Shown: positions 1 to 7,553, counted from the stretch's first letter. The stretch is 13,929 bases of DNA from JBDRGC01 sp043818215 (GCA_043818215.1 JBDRGC010000211.1:1-13929); one strand, 5' to 3'. Translations and numbers: made by a program. The notes: generated by a model from the letters alone, not told the origin.

Positions 1-2
1 TC

Positions 3-1118
3 CTGAATAAACCGAGCAAAGAATTTTGTACACGGATTTCGCGGATACCACGGATTTTTTCTTTGTTTTTTCGTTTTATCCGTAAAATCCGTGTAAATCC
101 GTGTACAAAAAATTCATTACCGTTATTAGGGAACAACTCTACTGATTTGGCCTTTTCTCATGATGGGCATACCCTGGTATCGACCTCACTTGACCTGACT
201 GTAAAGATATGGCAAACATCCGATTGGTCCATCTTACAGGAATTCAGAGGATATGTGGCGTACAGTGCTGCGTTTTCTGCGGATGGTGAGACTTTGGCAT
301 TAGGTTTCAGCGACACTGTCCGTTTATATCACACTGGTGAAAATGAGCTGCTACAAACCATCCATTCAGAAAACGTGGTCCGAAACCTGGTTTTCTCGTC
401 CGATGGTTTATTGCTCGCATCGAGCGTGGATGTATGGCAACCGTCGAGTGGTTTGCATCTATATTCTCTGGGGGCCTCGACGCACAGAACGGTTTTTTCT
501 CCCGATGGAAAAGCTCTGTTGGTAGGCCGACAATTCTGGCGTCTCACCAACGGCGAAAAAATAATGGCACTTGAAAGCCCTATGGAGGAGACATCCCGCA
601 CCGCCTATGCCTGGGACAGTGTGGATTTCTCTCCAGACGGGAGCTTGTTGGCGTGGGGAAATCAGGACGGTCTCTTTATTCTGGGTGTTACAACTCTTTC
701 TCAAGGCGAATCGTCTGATGTAAATACTTACACATTGCATGAAGGTGACAACTATTTTAACCTTGCTGGAAAGTTTCAAGTGAAGTTGTCTGAATTGCTG
801 GCACAGAATGGCCTGGATTGCGCCAACGCCCCATATATCGGACAAACGTTAGTGATCCCCCCAACGGACGTTGCTCCCCTGCTGACCAGCAAGGCTATCA
901 CAGCCAGTAATATATCTAAGCTCAAACAATTACGGGCTATGAATATGGCATGTGTGCTTTCTCCGGGGGAACTGTTTTTTGCTCCCGATGGGCAGTTCCT
1001 GATCAGCGGATCGGCAATGTGGCAGATATCCAGAAACTCCATTCTGATTCAGGCTGCTGACGAACAAACTGAGGGGCCCCGGTTTGCGGTGTGGAAAAAT
1101 GGAATCTGTCCTGCGTGA
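3..1118 (+). CDS. WD40-repeat protein with embedded LysM domain (5' end uncertain, possibly partial)
   Basis: Residue numbers here count from the TTG at 63; the frame is open to the left window edge, so the gene may begin outside. WD40-like blades with SxDG and xVxIW signatures are seen at about residues 27-50, 66-90, 106-126, 142-160 and 185-207. A LysM-like segment follows at about 221-266 (TYTLHEGDNYFNLAGKF, then IGQTLVIP), and a further WD40 blade at 303-322, preceded by a run resembling the usual lead-in to a WD40 propeller. LysM domains bind GlcNAc-containing glycans such as peptidoglycan; WD40 propellers are binding scaffolds. No signal peptide is visible, but the true N-terminus may be missing. 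The first 18 or so residues are encoded by an inverted-repeat element (21-115), no in-frame ATG lies before the first blade, and no RBS precedes 63. The C-terminus stops soon after a single blade, so the protein may be truncated at both ends. The fold is well supported; the function is not known. Confidence 0.75.
   Translation: MNKPSKEFCTRISRIPRIFSLFFRFIRKIRVNPCTKNSLPLLGNNSTDLAFSHDGHTLVSTSLDLTVKIWQTSDWSILQEFRGYVAYSAAFSADGETLALGFSDTVRLYHTGENELLQTIHSENVVRNLVFSSDGLLLASSVDVWQPSSGLHLYSLGASTHRTVFSPDGKALLVGRQFWRLTNGEKIMALESPMEETSRTAYAWDSVDFSPDGSLLAWGNQDGLFILGVTTLSQGESSDVNTYTLHEGDNYFNLAGKFQVKLSELLAQNGLDCANAPYIGQTLVIPPTDVAPLLTSKAITASNISKLKQLRAMNMACVLSPGELFFAPDGQFLISGSAMWQISRNSILIQAADEQTEGPRFAVWKNGICPA
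21..115. repeat. 95-bp inverted-repeat (MITE-like) element, ATCCGTGT family
   Basis: The arms are GAATTTTGTACACGGATTT at 21-39 and its near-perfect complement at 95-115, which has two extra A's in the A-run. The interior repeats CACGGATT and ATCCGTGTA units. It is related in sequence style to the element at 1776-1888. It overlaps the 5' end of the WD40/LysM reading frame, which passes through it without a stop. It may be a small non-autonomous mobile element or a repetitive extragenic palindrome. Confidence 0.7.
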
Positions 1119-1127
1119 GAGGGCAAA

Positions 1128-1209
1128 ACCGGGGCCTATTTTCGATACGCCCCGCGAAAGGGGCGTTTTTTTTGGCGGGAAACAACAGACCTTTCAAATA
1201 GGCCCCGGT
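1128..1209. repeat. Perfect 14-bp inverted repeat enclosing the terminator
   Basis: ACCGGGGCCTATTT at 1128-1141 is exactly complementary to AAATAGGCCCCGGT at 1196-1209. The 54-nt interior holds the whole terminator hairpin and T-tract, giving a nested, cruciform-capable structure. Part of the arm (GGCCCCGGT) also occurs at 1075-1083, at the 3' end of the preceding gene. It may be a small mobile hairpin or a structured 3' end. Confidence 0.7.
1147..1173 (+). terminator. Rho-independent terminator after the WD40/LysM gene
   Basis: The stem is ACGCCCC (1147-1153) with GGGGCGT (1160-1166) around a GCGAAA loop, followed by eight T's (1166-1173). It lies 28 nt after the stop codon at 1116-1118, so it probably ends the WD40/LysM transcript. 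Confidence 0.85.
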
Positions 1210-1283
1210 AGGTGGATGCCCGAATTTCTCTCTGGGCTAAAATGGAGTTGGGCGACAGCAGACTGGCCCAAAAGGAGAAACTC

Positions 1284-1775
1284 ATGACACCACCAAACGC
1301 ATTCTTTCACATTTTACCCGAAATCGGTCGGAAAAAGCTGGGTGCGCGTTCTGGATGAAATGGCGAAAAAACCAGACAAATTGCTGTACTTTGTTCGCAG
1401 TTGCCCAGTGGCGATGCGCTACCTCGCTTTGCTCAACCCGCTGGCGTGGCGGGATTCCCCGGAGCGGGGTTTGAAAGCCAGAGGACAGCATGATAACACA
1501 CTACGGTATGCGAGCTTTGTTGCAGCCCAGTAGTTGTGAAGCTGGAGGAGGGGATTGGTTCGACAAGTGGGCTGTGGCGCTTCTTGAGCGAGCATCCGGG
1601 GCTGAGTTGACCGTTGGGCTTCGATGTCCGTCAAAGTGGTTTCAAACCCTGGCGAGCCGAGTTTCAAACCCGGCTGCCGCGCAAACGGCATTTCAACCAT
1701 ATCCTACACGAAATGCCCAACGCCGCTTTGCAGATTTTGCTAGATATACTGACAACGGGCATAAACTCTCATTTC
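1284..1775 (+). pseudogene. Degraded transposase, N-terminal region only
   Basis: A good RBS (AAGGAG at 1272-1277) precedes ATG 1284. The conceptual protein is scattered over two frames: MTPPNAFFHILPEIGRK in the start frame, then VGKSWVRVLDEMAKK...SCPVAMRYLALLNPLAW in the +1 frame to the stop at 1531, then LVKLEEGIGSTSGLWRFLSE back in the first frame from 1534, an in-frame stop at 1608, and PLGFDVRQ...LPRKRHFNHILHEMPN up to the repeat at 1776. The stitched sequence resembles the N-terminal part of a transposase family I recall from Anaerolineae; the name is from memory, not a search. The expected downstream catalytic region is absent and the sequence runs straight into the 1776-1888 element. 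Two frameshifts plus a stop make it clearly inactive. Confidence 0.6.
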
Positions 1776-1888
1776 AATAGAACGCGGATTGCGCTGATTA
1801 TGCGGATTTCCGCGGACACCGTGCCGGTACGGCGTAAAATAAGGGGAAATCTGCGCTCATCCGTAATCCGTGTCATCCGTGTTCTATT
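1776..1888. repeat. 113-bp inverted-repeat (MITE-like) element, ATCCGTGT family
   Basis: The termini AATAGAAC (1776-1783) and GTTCTATT (1881-1888) are exact complements. Inside, the left arm (CGCGGATT, GCGCTGATTATGCGGATTTCC) is imperfectly complementary to the right arm (GGAAATCTGCGCTCATCC, then GTGTCATCCGTG). The same ATCCGTGT vocabulary occurs at 21-115. It directly follows the degraded transposase and may mark where the rest of that gene was lost. Confidence 0.7.
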
Positions 1889-1980
1889 TTGTGTTTGTTT
1901 GAAGAGTTGCTCGATTTGCAAAAATGGGACTTTATGACCGTGTTGAGTATAGAAGCCGTAACACCAGGCATTAAGGGGAG

Positions 1981-2009
1981 TTGATTTTCTATCAAAAATA
2001 GTATACACT
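1981..2009 (+). promoter_or_regulatory. Possible sigma-70-like promoter for the dockerin-cohesin operon
   Basis: TTGATT (1981-1986) is followed after 17 nt by TACACT (2004-2009); an overlapping TATACA is at 2002-2007. The tract from 1889 to 2063 has no other gene I can support, is AT-rich, and precedes the start at 2064. The matches are partial and this is a weak call. Confidence 0.25.
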
Positions 2010-2063
2010 AAATCTGTAAATATCTTCTATTTCCTTTTCCTTCCAGATCGTATCTAAAATCTC

Positions 2064-5000
2064 ATGAAAAATAGATATCGCCTCATAATCTTCGCAGCCC
2101 TGGTAGGGGCGTTCATCCTCGCATTTTACGTTACAGATTCAGCCTTTTCACTTTTGGGAGATTTGAATTTGGATGATATTGTGGACAAAACGGATTTGGC
2201 GCGTCTGGCGGCCGCGTTTGGCAGCGAACTTGGGAATCCTGCTTATGACGCCCTCACCGATTTAGATTTTGACCAGACTGTCGATGTCCATGATTTAGCG
2301 TTGATGGGACGGGGCTATCATTCAACCGTGAACTTCTACGCGCCGCGGCCCCTTGGGAACAACACCGGAGATATTCAGTTGGGGGATATTGTCTTCGATG
2401 ACCAGGATCAAGCCCATATCACCTGGCGGCAGGGGGATGACATTTACTACACCCGAGTTGACCGGTTTGGAAACACTTTGATTGATGATTTGTTACTGGA
2501 AGAGGATGCTCACTCGAATATCCCGCGGCTAGATGTCGATTCTCATGGAACTGCCCACCTGGTTTGGGCGCGAGGGAGCGGATCGAAATTGCACTATACC
2601 CAGATCGATCCATGGGGGCATATGGCGTTCCCGCCTGTCGAAGTGGATGACGACACAGTTTACTATTTCGATATCGCCACCGATATGTCGGGGCAAGCAC
2701 ATATTGCTTATACGGATGGCATGGCTCCCACAGCTTATCGTTATATGTATGCTGATGGACGTTCCCGAATCCACATTCCCAATATCCATACCGGGGTATA
2801 TAAATCGGGGTACCCACTGGCAATCGAAAACGATAACGATGGGAATCCCTTGTTTGTCTGGCATGTAGAACCAACCTTAGGGGGTGGAGAAAATTTGGTG
2901 CATGCCAGAATCGCATTTACGGGGACGAATGAAATTACCCCTACAATTTTCACCATTTTGCAAGATTCGAATTGGCAAGAGACTCGCTTTGGATTGGAAG
3001 CTGATTCGGACGATAACGCCATGGTCGTATGGAAGGATGACGATGGCACTGACCAGTTGTTTTATGAGCAAATCTCCCCAGCAGGTGTCTCCCTGGTGAA
3101 TGATAAATCCATATGGAATGGTGTCGATACGGGCCAGGCCTCCCCGGCGTTGGATGTGGATATCTGGGGCCAAATGCGAGTGCTTGGCCCCAGCGAAAAC
3201 GGTACGGGCACGGAATTACTCACCTACGGTCATTTGGATAATCAAGGTGATCCCTTTGGTGATTTCCGTTGGATTCATTATCGACCAGTTCCCCGTGGCG
3301 CGCTGGTGACGACCGATTCGGCGCGTGAGACCCACATTCTTTTTGAAAAGGGTGATCAACTCTATCTGATGTCCACCGTTCCAGATCAGGCAGCCCAGGA
3401 TCAAACCCGCCCCGATTTGGGGTTGGATACCGCCCACACCCGTTACGCGCCTTATCCAGCAGCCAAATGGGGACAATCGGCGGTGGTGACGACCACGATT
3501 TTCAACAGCGGTTGGGTATCCGCAACCAACGTTATGGTACGGGCGACTGACCCCATCAGTGGGAATATCGCCATGCAGGAGATTAATATTCCGCAATTGG
3601 ATCCGCTTTCTGGGGAGGAGATTGTTTTTCAATGGGATTTGCCCCTGGTAGATGATGTCAATTATTTAACCCTTCGAATTGAGGTTGATCCTGACGATGT
3701 TTTTACCGAAACCACTAAAGTCAACAATATAATGACATACACCCTGGCAGTGCTGCCACTCCCGAATAAGGGCGCCATCTACCTCCGGTTAGTTGATGAG
3801 ACGCGCACCCTCTTGGGGGAACGGGATTCAGTTTTGAAAGGTGAATCCGTTACCCTGGTGGCGACTCCTCTCTCAGGGAGTGATGCACCCTTTACCACCA
3901 CGGTCCCCATTTCATCTTCCCTCAATATTGTCGAAAACCTGCCCATCAGCATGACATATCATTTATCATGGGAAAAGGCAGGATATATGGCAGTTTCAGA
4001 TACGTTTTCATTAACCCGTAGTGCCGCAGATCCCTACTTGCTCAATTACGCGCCCGATGGCAACACAATTGCGTTGAAAACGAACCGGTGGGGCACGCTC
4101 TCAGGAAGGTTTTTCTACACCGATGACGAAAACACGGAGTGGCCTCTCGCCAGCGCGGACGTGCGCATCCACGGCATGGGGATGGAGATCAATATCCAGA
4201 CCGGTGGGAGCGGTGTGTTCACATATACCCCAGTCATCAGCGGCACCTATAATATGTGGTTCAGTAAAATTGGCTACGCGCGGAAAACCGCGTCAGGAGT
4301 TGCCGTGCAAACGGGTGGATTGGCTTACCGCGAGTTCGAAACATCGCCCACTGAGATTGCGTATTTCGTCGGACAGGTGCTAAATCAATATGGTCGGGGG
4401 GTCTATTACCCCCAAATCGAAATATTCCGCAAGGATGACGGGGGCTATATCAGCGAGGGGGCTTTCGAAGGGGGGGCGGATGGCTGGTTTGATTATTCTC
4501 TTACGATTCCCGAGACTACTGTCAGCTACCGGGTTGTCATCACCCACGACGATTACGATACTTATACAAGCAACGATTTCAGCCTCTCTCAAGGGCTTGA
4601 GCAGCGCAAAGATTTCGAGATGAAACTCAATAACTGGTCAGCCGTCAATATGAAAGGTGGCGTGGTAAGCTGGCTCCAATACGAATCTTCTGAGACCATA
4701 TTGCCTGATCCGCCTGATGATTCTAGCTGGTTGAAGAAGGCTCTCTTTGATGTTTATGTCGATCAATTCTGGCCATCTTACGAGGTTACTGTTTGGTGGG
4801 GGAATTACGACTATAGCCTGACCGCTTTGTACAACACAGACAGCGTGAATTACTACATGAATGAAGTCCAGGTGGAGATCACTCCGCGCAGTTGGCAGCA
4901 ACACGAGGTAGCTGGGGAAGGAGAGGTTGAAATCGATGGGGAACCATTGGCGGTGGAGATTGCTGTTCTGATGGATTCGGGAGAAATGAGCGTGGCCCGC

Positions 5001-5327
5001 GTCTACCAAGTCGATCTGGTGGATGAGTTAGACGGCGCCGTCATCTACAGTCAACGGTATACCAAGGATGGGAAGAACTGGTGGGATGCTGTCCACGAAG
5101 CCACGGCCAAAGATTACAATATGAACGGCACGTCCTTCGATTGGGTGCGGACCGAAGTCTGGGTTTATCTCAAAATTGGGGTGGAAGAGATGGTGGAACC
5201 GGGGGTCTATGCCTATGATGACAGCCCAATTTTAGCGGGTTATAACACGCATACCCAGGTGCTGAAATTTGATCTAAATTTGGAAGAGTTGAAACCGGAA
5301 TACGTCGTTTACGGTTTCCCAAGGTAA
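2064..5327 (+). CDS. Exported protein with N-terminal dockerin, propeller-like repeats, CARDB and carboxypeptidase-regulatory-like domains
   Basis: A signal peptide or membrane anchor (residues 5-23, hydrophobic after KNRYR) is followed at once by a type I-like dockerin at 32-86. Loop 1 has D33, N35, D37, D41, D44; loop 2 has D66, D68, D70, D74, D77; each loop is followed by leucine-bearing sequence in the pattern of the dockerin Ca2+-binding duplicated F-hand. Dockerins bind cohesins, and the next gene encodes one. Residues about 98-440 hold repeated D..G.aH..W...lyY..id..G units (for example DSHGTAHLVWARGSG, DSDDNAMVVWKDDDG), suggesting a beta-propeller. A CARDB-like domain follows (about 450-565, with GWVSATNVMVRATD and VDPDDVFTETTKVNN), then carboxypeptidase-regulatory-like beta domains (about 677-750 and 769-860) and an unrecognised tail rich in aromatic residues. 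No catalytic motif was seen. The start is an ATG with no obvious RBS. The stop is 13 nt before the cohesin gene. An N-terminal dockerin is unusual, as they are mostly C-terminal. A surface-assembly or ligand-binding role is inferred. Confidence 0.9.
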   Translation: MKNRYRLIIFAALVGAFILAFYVTDSAFSLLGDLNLDDIVDKTDLARLAAAFGSELGNPAYDALTDLDFDQTVDVHDLALMGRGYHSTVNFYAPRPLGNNTGDIQLGDIVFDDQDQAHITWRQGDDIYYTRVDRFGNTLIDDLLLEEDAHSNIPRLDVDSHGTAHLVWARGSGSKLHYTQIDPWGHMAFPPVEVDDDTVYYFDIATDMSGQAHIAYTDGMAPTAYRYMYADGRSRIHIPNIHTGVYKSGYPLAIENDNDGNPLFVWHVEPTLGGGENLVHARIAFTGTNEITPTIFTILQDSNWQETRFGLEADSDDNAMVVWKDDDGTDQLFYEQISPAGVSLVNDKSIWNGVDTGQASPALDVDIWGQMRVLGPSENGTGTELLTYGHLDNQGDPFGDFRWIHYRPVPRGALVTTDSARETHILFEKGDQLYLMSTVPDQAAQDQTRPDLGLDTAHTRYAPYPAAKWGQSAVVTTTIFNSGWVSATNVMVRATDPISGNIAMQEINIPQLDPLSGEEIVFQWDLPLVDDVNYLTLRIEVDPDDVFTETTKVNNIMTYTLAVLPLPNKGAIYLRLVDETRTLLGERDSVLKGESVTLVATPLSGSDAPFTTTVPISSSLNIVENLPISMTYHLSWEKAGYMAVSDTFSLTRSAADPYLLNYAPDGNTIALKTNRWGTLSGRFFYTDDENTEWPLASADVRIHGMGMEINIQTGGSGVFTYTPVISGTYNMWFSKIGYARKTASGVAVQTGGLAYREFETSPTEIAYFVGQVLNQYGRGVYYPQIEIFRKDDGGYISEGAFEGGADGWFDYSLTIPETTVSYRVVITHDDYDTYTSNDFSLSQGLEQRKDFEMKLNNWSAVNMKGGVVSWLQYESSETILPDPPDDSSWLKKALFDVYVDQFWPSYEVTVWWGNYDYSLTALYNTDSVNYYMNEVQVEITPRSWQQHEVAGEGEVEIDGEPLAVEIAVLMDSGEMSVARVYQVDLVDELDGAVIYSQRYTKDGKNWWDAVHEATAKDYNMNGTSFDWVRTEVWVYLKIGVEEMVEPGVYAYDDSPILAGYNTHTQVLKFDLNLEELKPEYVVYGFPR

Positions 5328-5330
5328 CTC

Positions 5331-5334
5331 GGAG
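5331..5334 (+). promoter_or_regulatory. Ribosome binding site of the cohesin gene
   Basis: GGAG lies 6 nt before ATG 5341, inside the 13-nt gap after the dockerin gene. It supports both the chosen start and translation from a shared transcript. Confidence 0.6.
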
Positions 5335-5340
5335 CCGGTC

Positions 5341-7173
5341 ATGAAAAAATCCTTTTTGTTTATTTTAGTGCTCCTTTTGGCCCTCTGTTTTTTAGGATGG
5401 CGTGTGGTTTCTGCGGCTACTACAATCGGGTTTAACCCAACTGATGTCGAAGTCCAACTGGGACAAGAATTCTATATTGACGTGGTTGTAAATGACATCG
5501 GCGGTCTCTATGCCTTGGAATTCGATCTGAAGTACAACCCAACCTATCTAGAACTAACCGAGATAACCGAAGGTGAATTCCTGAGTCAGGGAGAAACCGC
5601 GACGTATTGGATTGATCCCAGTTTTCAGGATCAACCTCCCAACCGGTTCGCTGAAAACGTAGGAATTACTCGTTTGGGGGTGGATGAAGGTGTGGATGGC
5701 AGCGGCATCCTTGCCAGAGTCCATTTTCGGGCTTTAACGGAGATATCGAATACAAAAGTCTATTTACAGAACGCGAACCTGGTAGACCCCAACACTGAAG
5801 ATATTACCCGGACGTATACGAATTCAGGTGAGTGCCGGATCGATATCGATATCAACAATGCGGTTTACCAGCCCCCAGGAATCCCAACCCCGGTAGATCC
5901 CCACCCAGCCTTTACAACAAACTGTGATACCATTTATGGCTGGTGCTGGCTGCGGGATAGTGGATACGCGGCCTCAGCAACCTGGGCGCTTGCTGATCTG
6001 CCGCCTGGTGAGGATATAACCTTGTTATTCAACGCCTTGGTGACCAACCAGGTTAACGGAGGCTCAGGTTACTCCACCCCAGTTGAAATTACTTATGCCA
6101 GCCCGGATGGGGGTACGTCCCAATTCGTTGATCTGTATCTGCAAAATCCGCTCACCACCCAAAATCCAGCCGACTCTCATGGATATGGCTATGTCACAAC
6201 GGCTTACTTGCCTGTACCTGGCGCTTATATTGGAGCCAGTGGTGGGTTGACGGTGACGCTGCAAAGGAAATCGCCTAACCAGGAGCATGTGGCCATAAAC
6301 CAGGATACGGTCAAGGTTGTGGAATCCGAAGTTTTGAATTTCTTGCTTTCGATGAACCCAATTGATTCAGGGATTATCTGGATGGATGATTCAGGTAGTA
6401 CGGTTTGGTCGCGCGCTGGTTTCAACCCCCATGCTGACACACTTTTATTGTTCAATGCGCAGATTAACAACCCCGTGACCGCCGTGCAACCCGAGATCCA
6501 TATTGCTAATAATACTTATGGCACCTGGTATGATCACATTACCCTGTATCCAGCTACTACGGATGGCTCACTGGCATACGGGACCCTGCTTTTGCCGGGG
6601 GATAGTTTTGGTAGTGCTGGTTCATTGGGGGTTAGTCTTTCCTGGGGACAAACCAGTCCGCGCCTGGGTGCGTACACGGATACCGTCCGGGCGGTTCAAT
6701 ATGCGGCTGACCAGGGCATTGTCACCGCCAATCAGGAAACTGCCCTGGTGGGGGATACGGTTGTCATTCAAGTTGAGGCCGGAACGGGATCAGGCGTTTC
6801 TAATTTTAACCAGCCTCGGAATTCGGTTACGGCTTATCAACCCGATGAATTACGTCTCAGTCTGGCTGAAGTAAGCCCCGCCTATATCCCCGGGTTGATC
6901 AATATGGGTCACGATTTCGTCTTTAGTGGTGATTCAGGCAATAGTTTAGACTCACCGGCCAATCTCCTGGTCCGCTATTCGGATTGGGATGTGGTTGGTT
7001 TGGATGAAAATCCACTTTCATTCTATTTTGAAGTCAGCCCGGGTGTTTGGACGCAGATACCAACGACGATAGATCCCGGTCAGAATACAGCCCGCGCCAG
7101 CATCACGGTGTTTGGGCATTATGCTCTGGCCGCGCCGGGAACCTATGTCTATTTACCCATAATCCTTCGATGA
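5341..7173 (+). CDS. Exported cohesin-domain protein with duplicated beta module and C-terminal YLPIILR motif
   Basis: A clear signal peptide (residues 1-25, KKSFLFILVLLLALCFLGW, likely cut after VVSA) is followed by a cohesin domain at about 27-169. Its hallmarks are a VQLGQEFYIDVVVNDIGGLYALEFDLKYNP-type start (residues 38-67, split here as VQLGQEFYIDVVV and YALEFDLKYNP), TRLGVDEGVDGSGILARVHF and an extended final strand. Cohesins bind dockerins, and the gene directly upstream encodes a dockerin. Residues about 196-328 and 343-455 look like two diverged copies of one beta module: both have LLFNA, a Y..V/ITLY region, a YGT/YGYVTT strand, G.SGGLTVTL/GSAGSLGVSL and DTVR/KVV. Residues about 458-596 form another beta region. 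The protein ends in YVYLPIILR, a C-terminal motif recalled from exported proteins of Anaerolineae and possibly an anchoring or sorting signal; no mechanism is known to me. It is likely a surface receptor for the dockerin protein. No enzymatic motif was seen. Confidence 0.9.
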   Translation: MKKSFLFILVLLLALCFLGWRVVSAATTIGFNPTDVEVQLGQEFYIDVVVNDIGGLYALEFDLKYNPTYLELTEITEGEFLSQGETATYWIDPSFQDQPPNRFAENVGITRLGVDEGVDGSGILARVHFRALTEISNTKVYLQNANLVDPNTEDITRTYTNSGECRIDIDINNAVYQPPGIPTPVDPHPAFTTNCDTIYGWCWLRDSGYAASATWALADLPPGEDITLLFNALVTNQVNGGSGYSTPVEITYASPDGGTSQFVDLYLQNPLTTQNPADSHGYGYVTTAYLPVPGAYIGASGGLTVTLQRKSPNQEHVAINQDTVKVVESEVLNFLLSMNPIDSGIIWMDDSGSTVWSRAGFNPHADTLLLFNAQINNPVTAVQPEIHIANNTYGTWYDHITLYPATTDGSLAYGTLLLPGDSFGSAGSLGVSLSWGQTSPRLGAYTDTVRAVQYAADQGIVTANQETALVGDTVVIQVEAGTGSGVSNFNQPRNSVTAYQPDELRLSLAEVSPAYIPGLINMGHDFVFSGDSGNSLDSPANLLVRYSDWDVVGLDENPLSFYFEVSPGVWTQIPTTIDPGQNTARASITVFGHYALAAPGTYVYLPIILR

Positions 7174-7196
7174 TTTGAGGGCTTTCTGGTTTGATA

Positions 7197-7335
7197 CTAA
7201 TCCCCTAGAAATTCACTGCGATCAAATCTTAACTGGGCCACTTGTTCGGATACTAACCCGATCAGGAAAACAACCACCGAAATCGTCATCAGGATTGCAA
7301 ATGTCGGCCCATATCGGGTTTCAGTATCCAGTGAT
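7197..7335 (-). pseudogene. C-terminal remnant, possibly of a family 2 glycosyltransferase
   Basis: On the minus strand, reading leftwards from about 7335 to a TAG at 7197-7199, the frame gives SLDTETRYGPTFAILMTISV followed by VVFLIGLVSEQVAQLRFDRSEFLGD. A transmembrane helix followed by LIGLVSEQVAQLRF is the typical tail of membrane-anchored GT2 (GtrB/DPM1-like) glycosyltransferases. No start or catalytic region is present. A second minus-strand scrap (about 7383-7470) in another frame reads GLLHLTVLDAGSGDTIWLQT and then PALRTA; I do not recognise it. Between the two is a GC-rich tract with repeated GACCGCTG (7358-7379). The rest of 7174-7497 shows nothing I can call. Confidence 0.45.
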
Positions 7336-7492
7336 TGGATCGAGGGGGGTGAAAGCCGACCGCTGACCGACGACCGCTGTCCGCAATGCCGGGGTTTGCA
7401 GCCAGATCGTGTCACCGGAGCCGGCATCCAATACCGTCAGATGCAGCAATCCAATATGGTTACGGCGCATGTGCCGAATTATTGTACGGCCT

Positions 7493-7530
7493 AAAAAAAG
7501 GTGCGGTGTGCAACGTGTACACCGCACCTT
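7493..7530 (-). terminator. Strong hairpin terminator (best on minus strand)
   Basis: Perfect 12-bp arms AAGGTGCGGTGT (7498-7509) and ACACCGCACCTT (7519-7530) close a 9-nt loop. The arm on the minus strand's 3' side runs into seven A's at 7493-7499, read as U's by a leftward transcript. It probably ends leftward transcription from the genes at right; on the plus strand the following T-run is weak. Confidence 0.7.
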
Positions 7531-7553
7531 TGATTCTTGCAGAACTAATCAAA

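Noticed and set aside
1769..2008. 79-codon minus-strand frame through the 1776-1888 element
   Set aside because: Most of it is translated repeat sequence (TRMTRITDERR-type), a common false gene.
7175..7366. 63-codon plus-strand frame directly after the cohesin gene
   Set aside because: No RBS and no recognisable pattern, while the opposite strand holds a glycosyltransferase-like tail.
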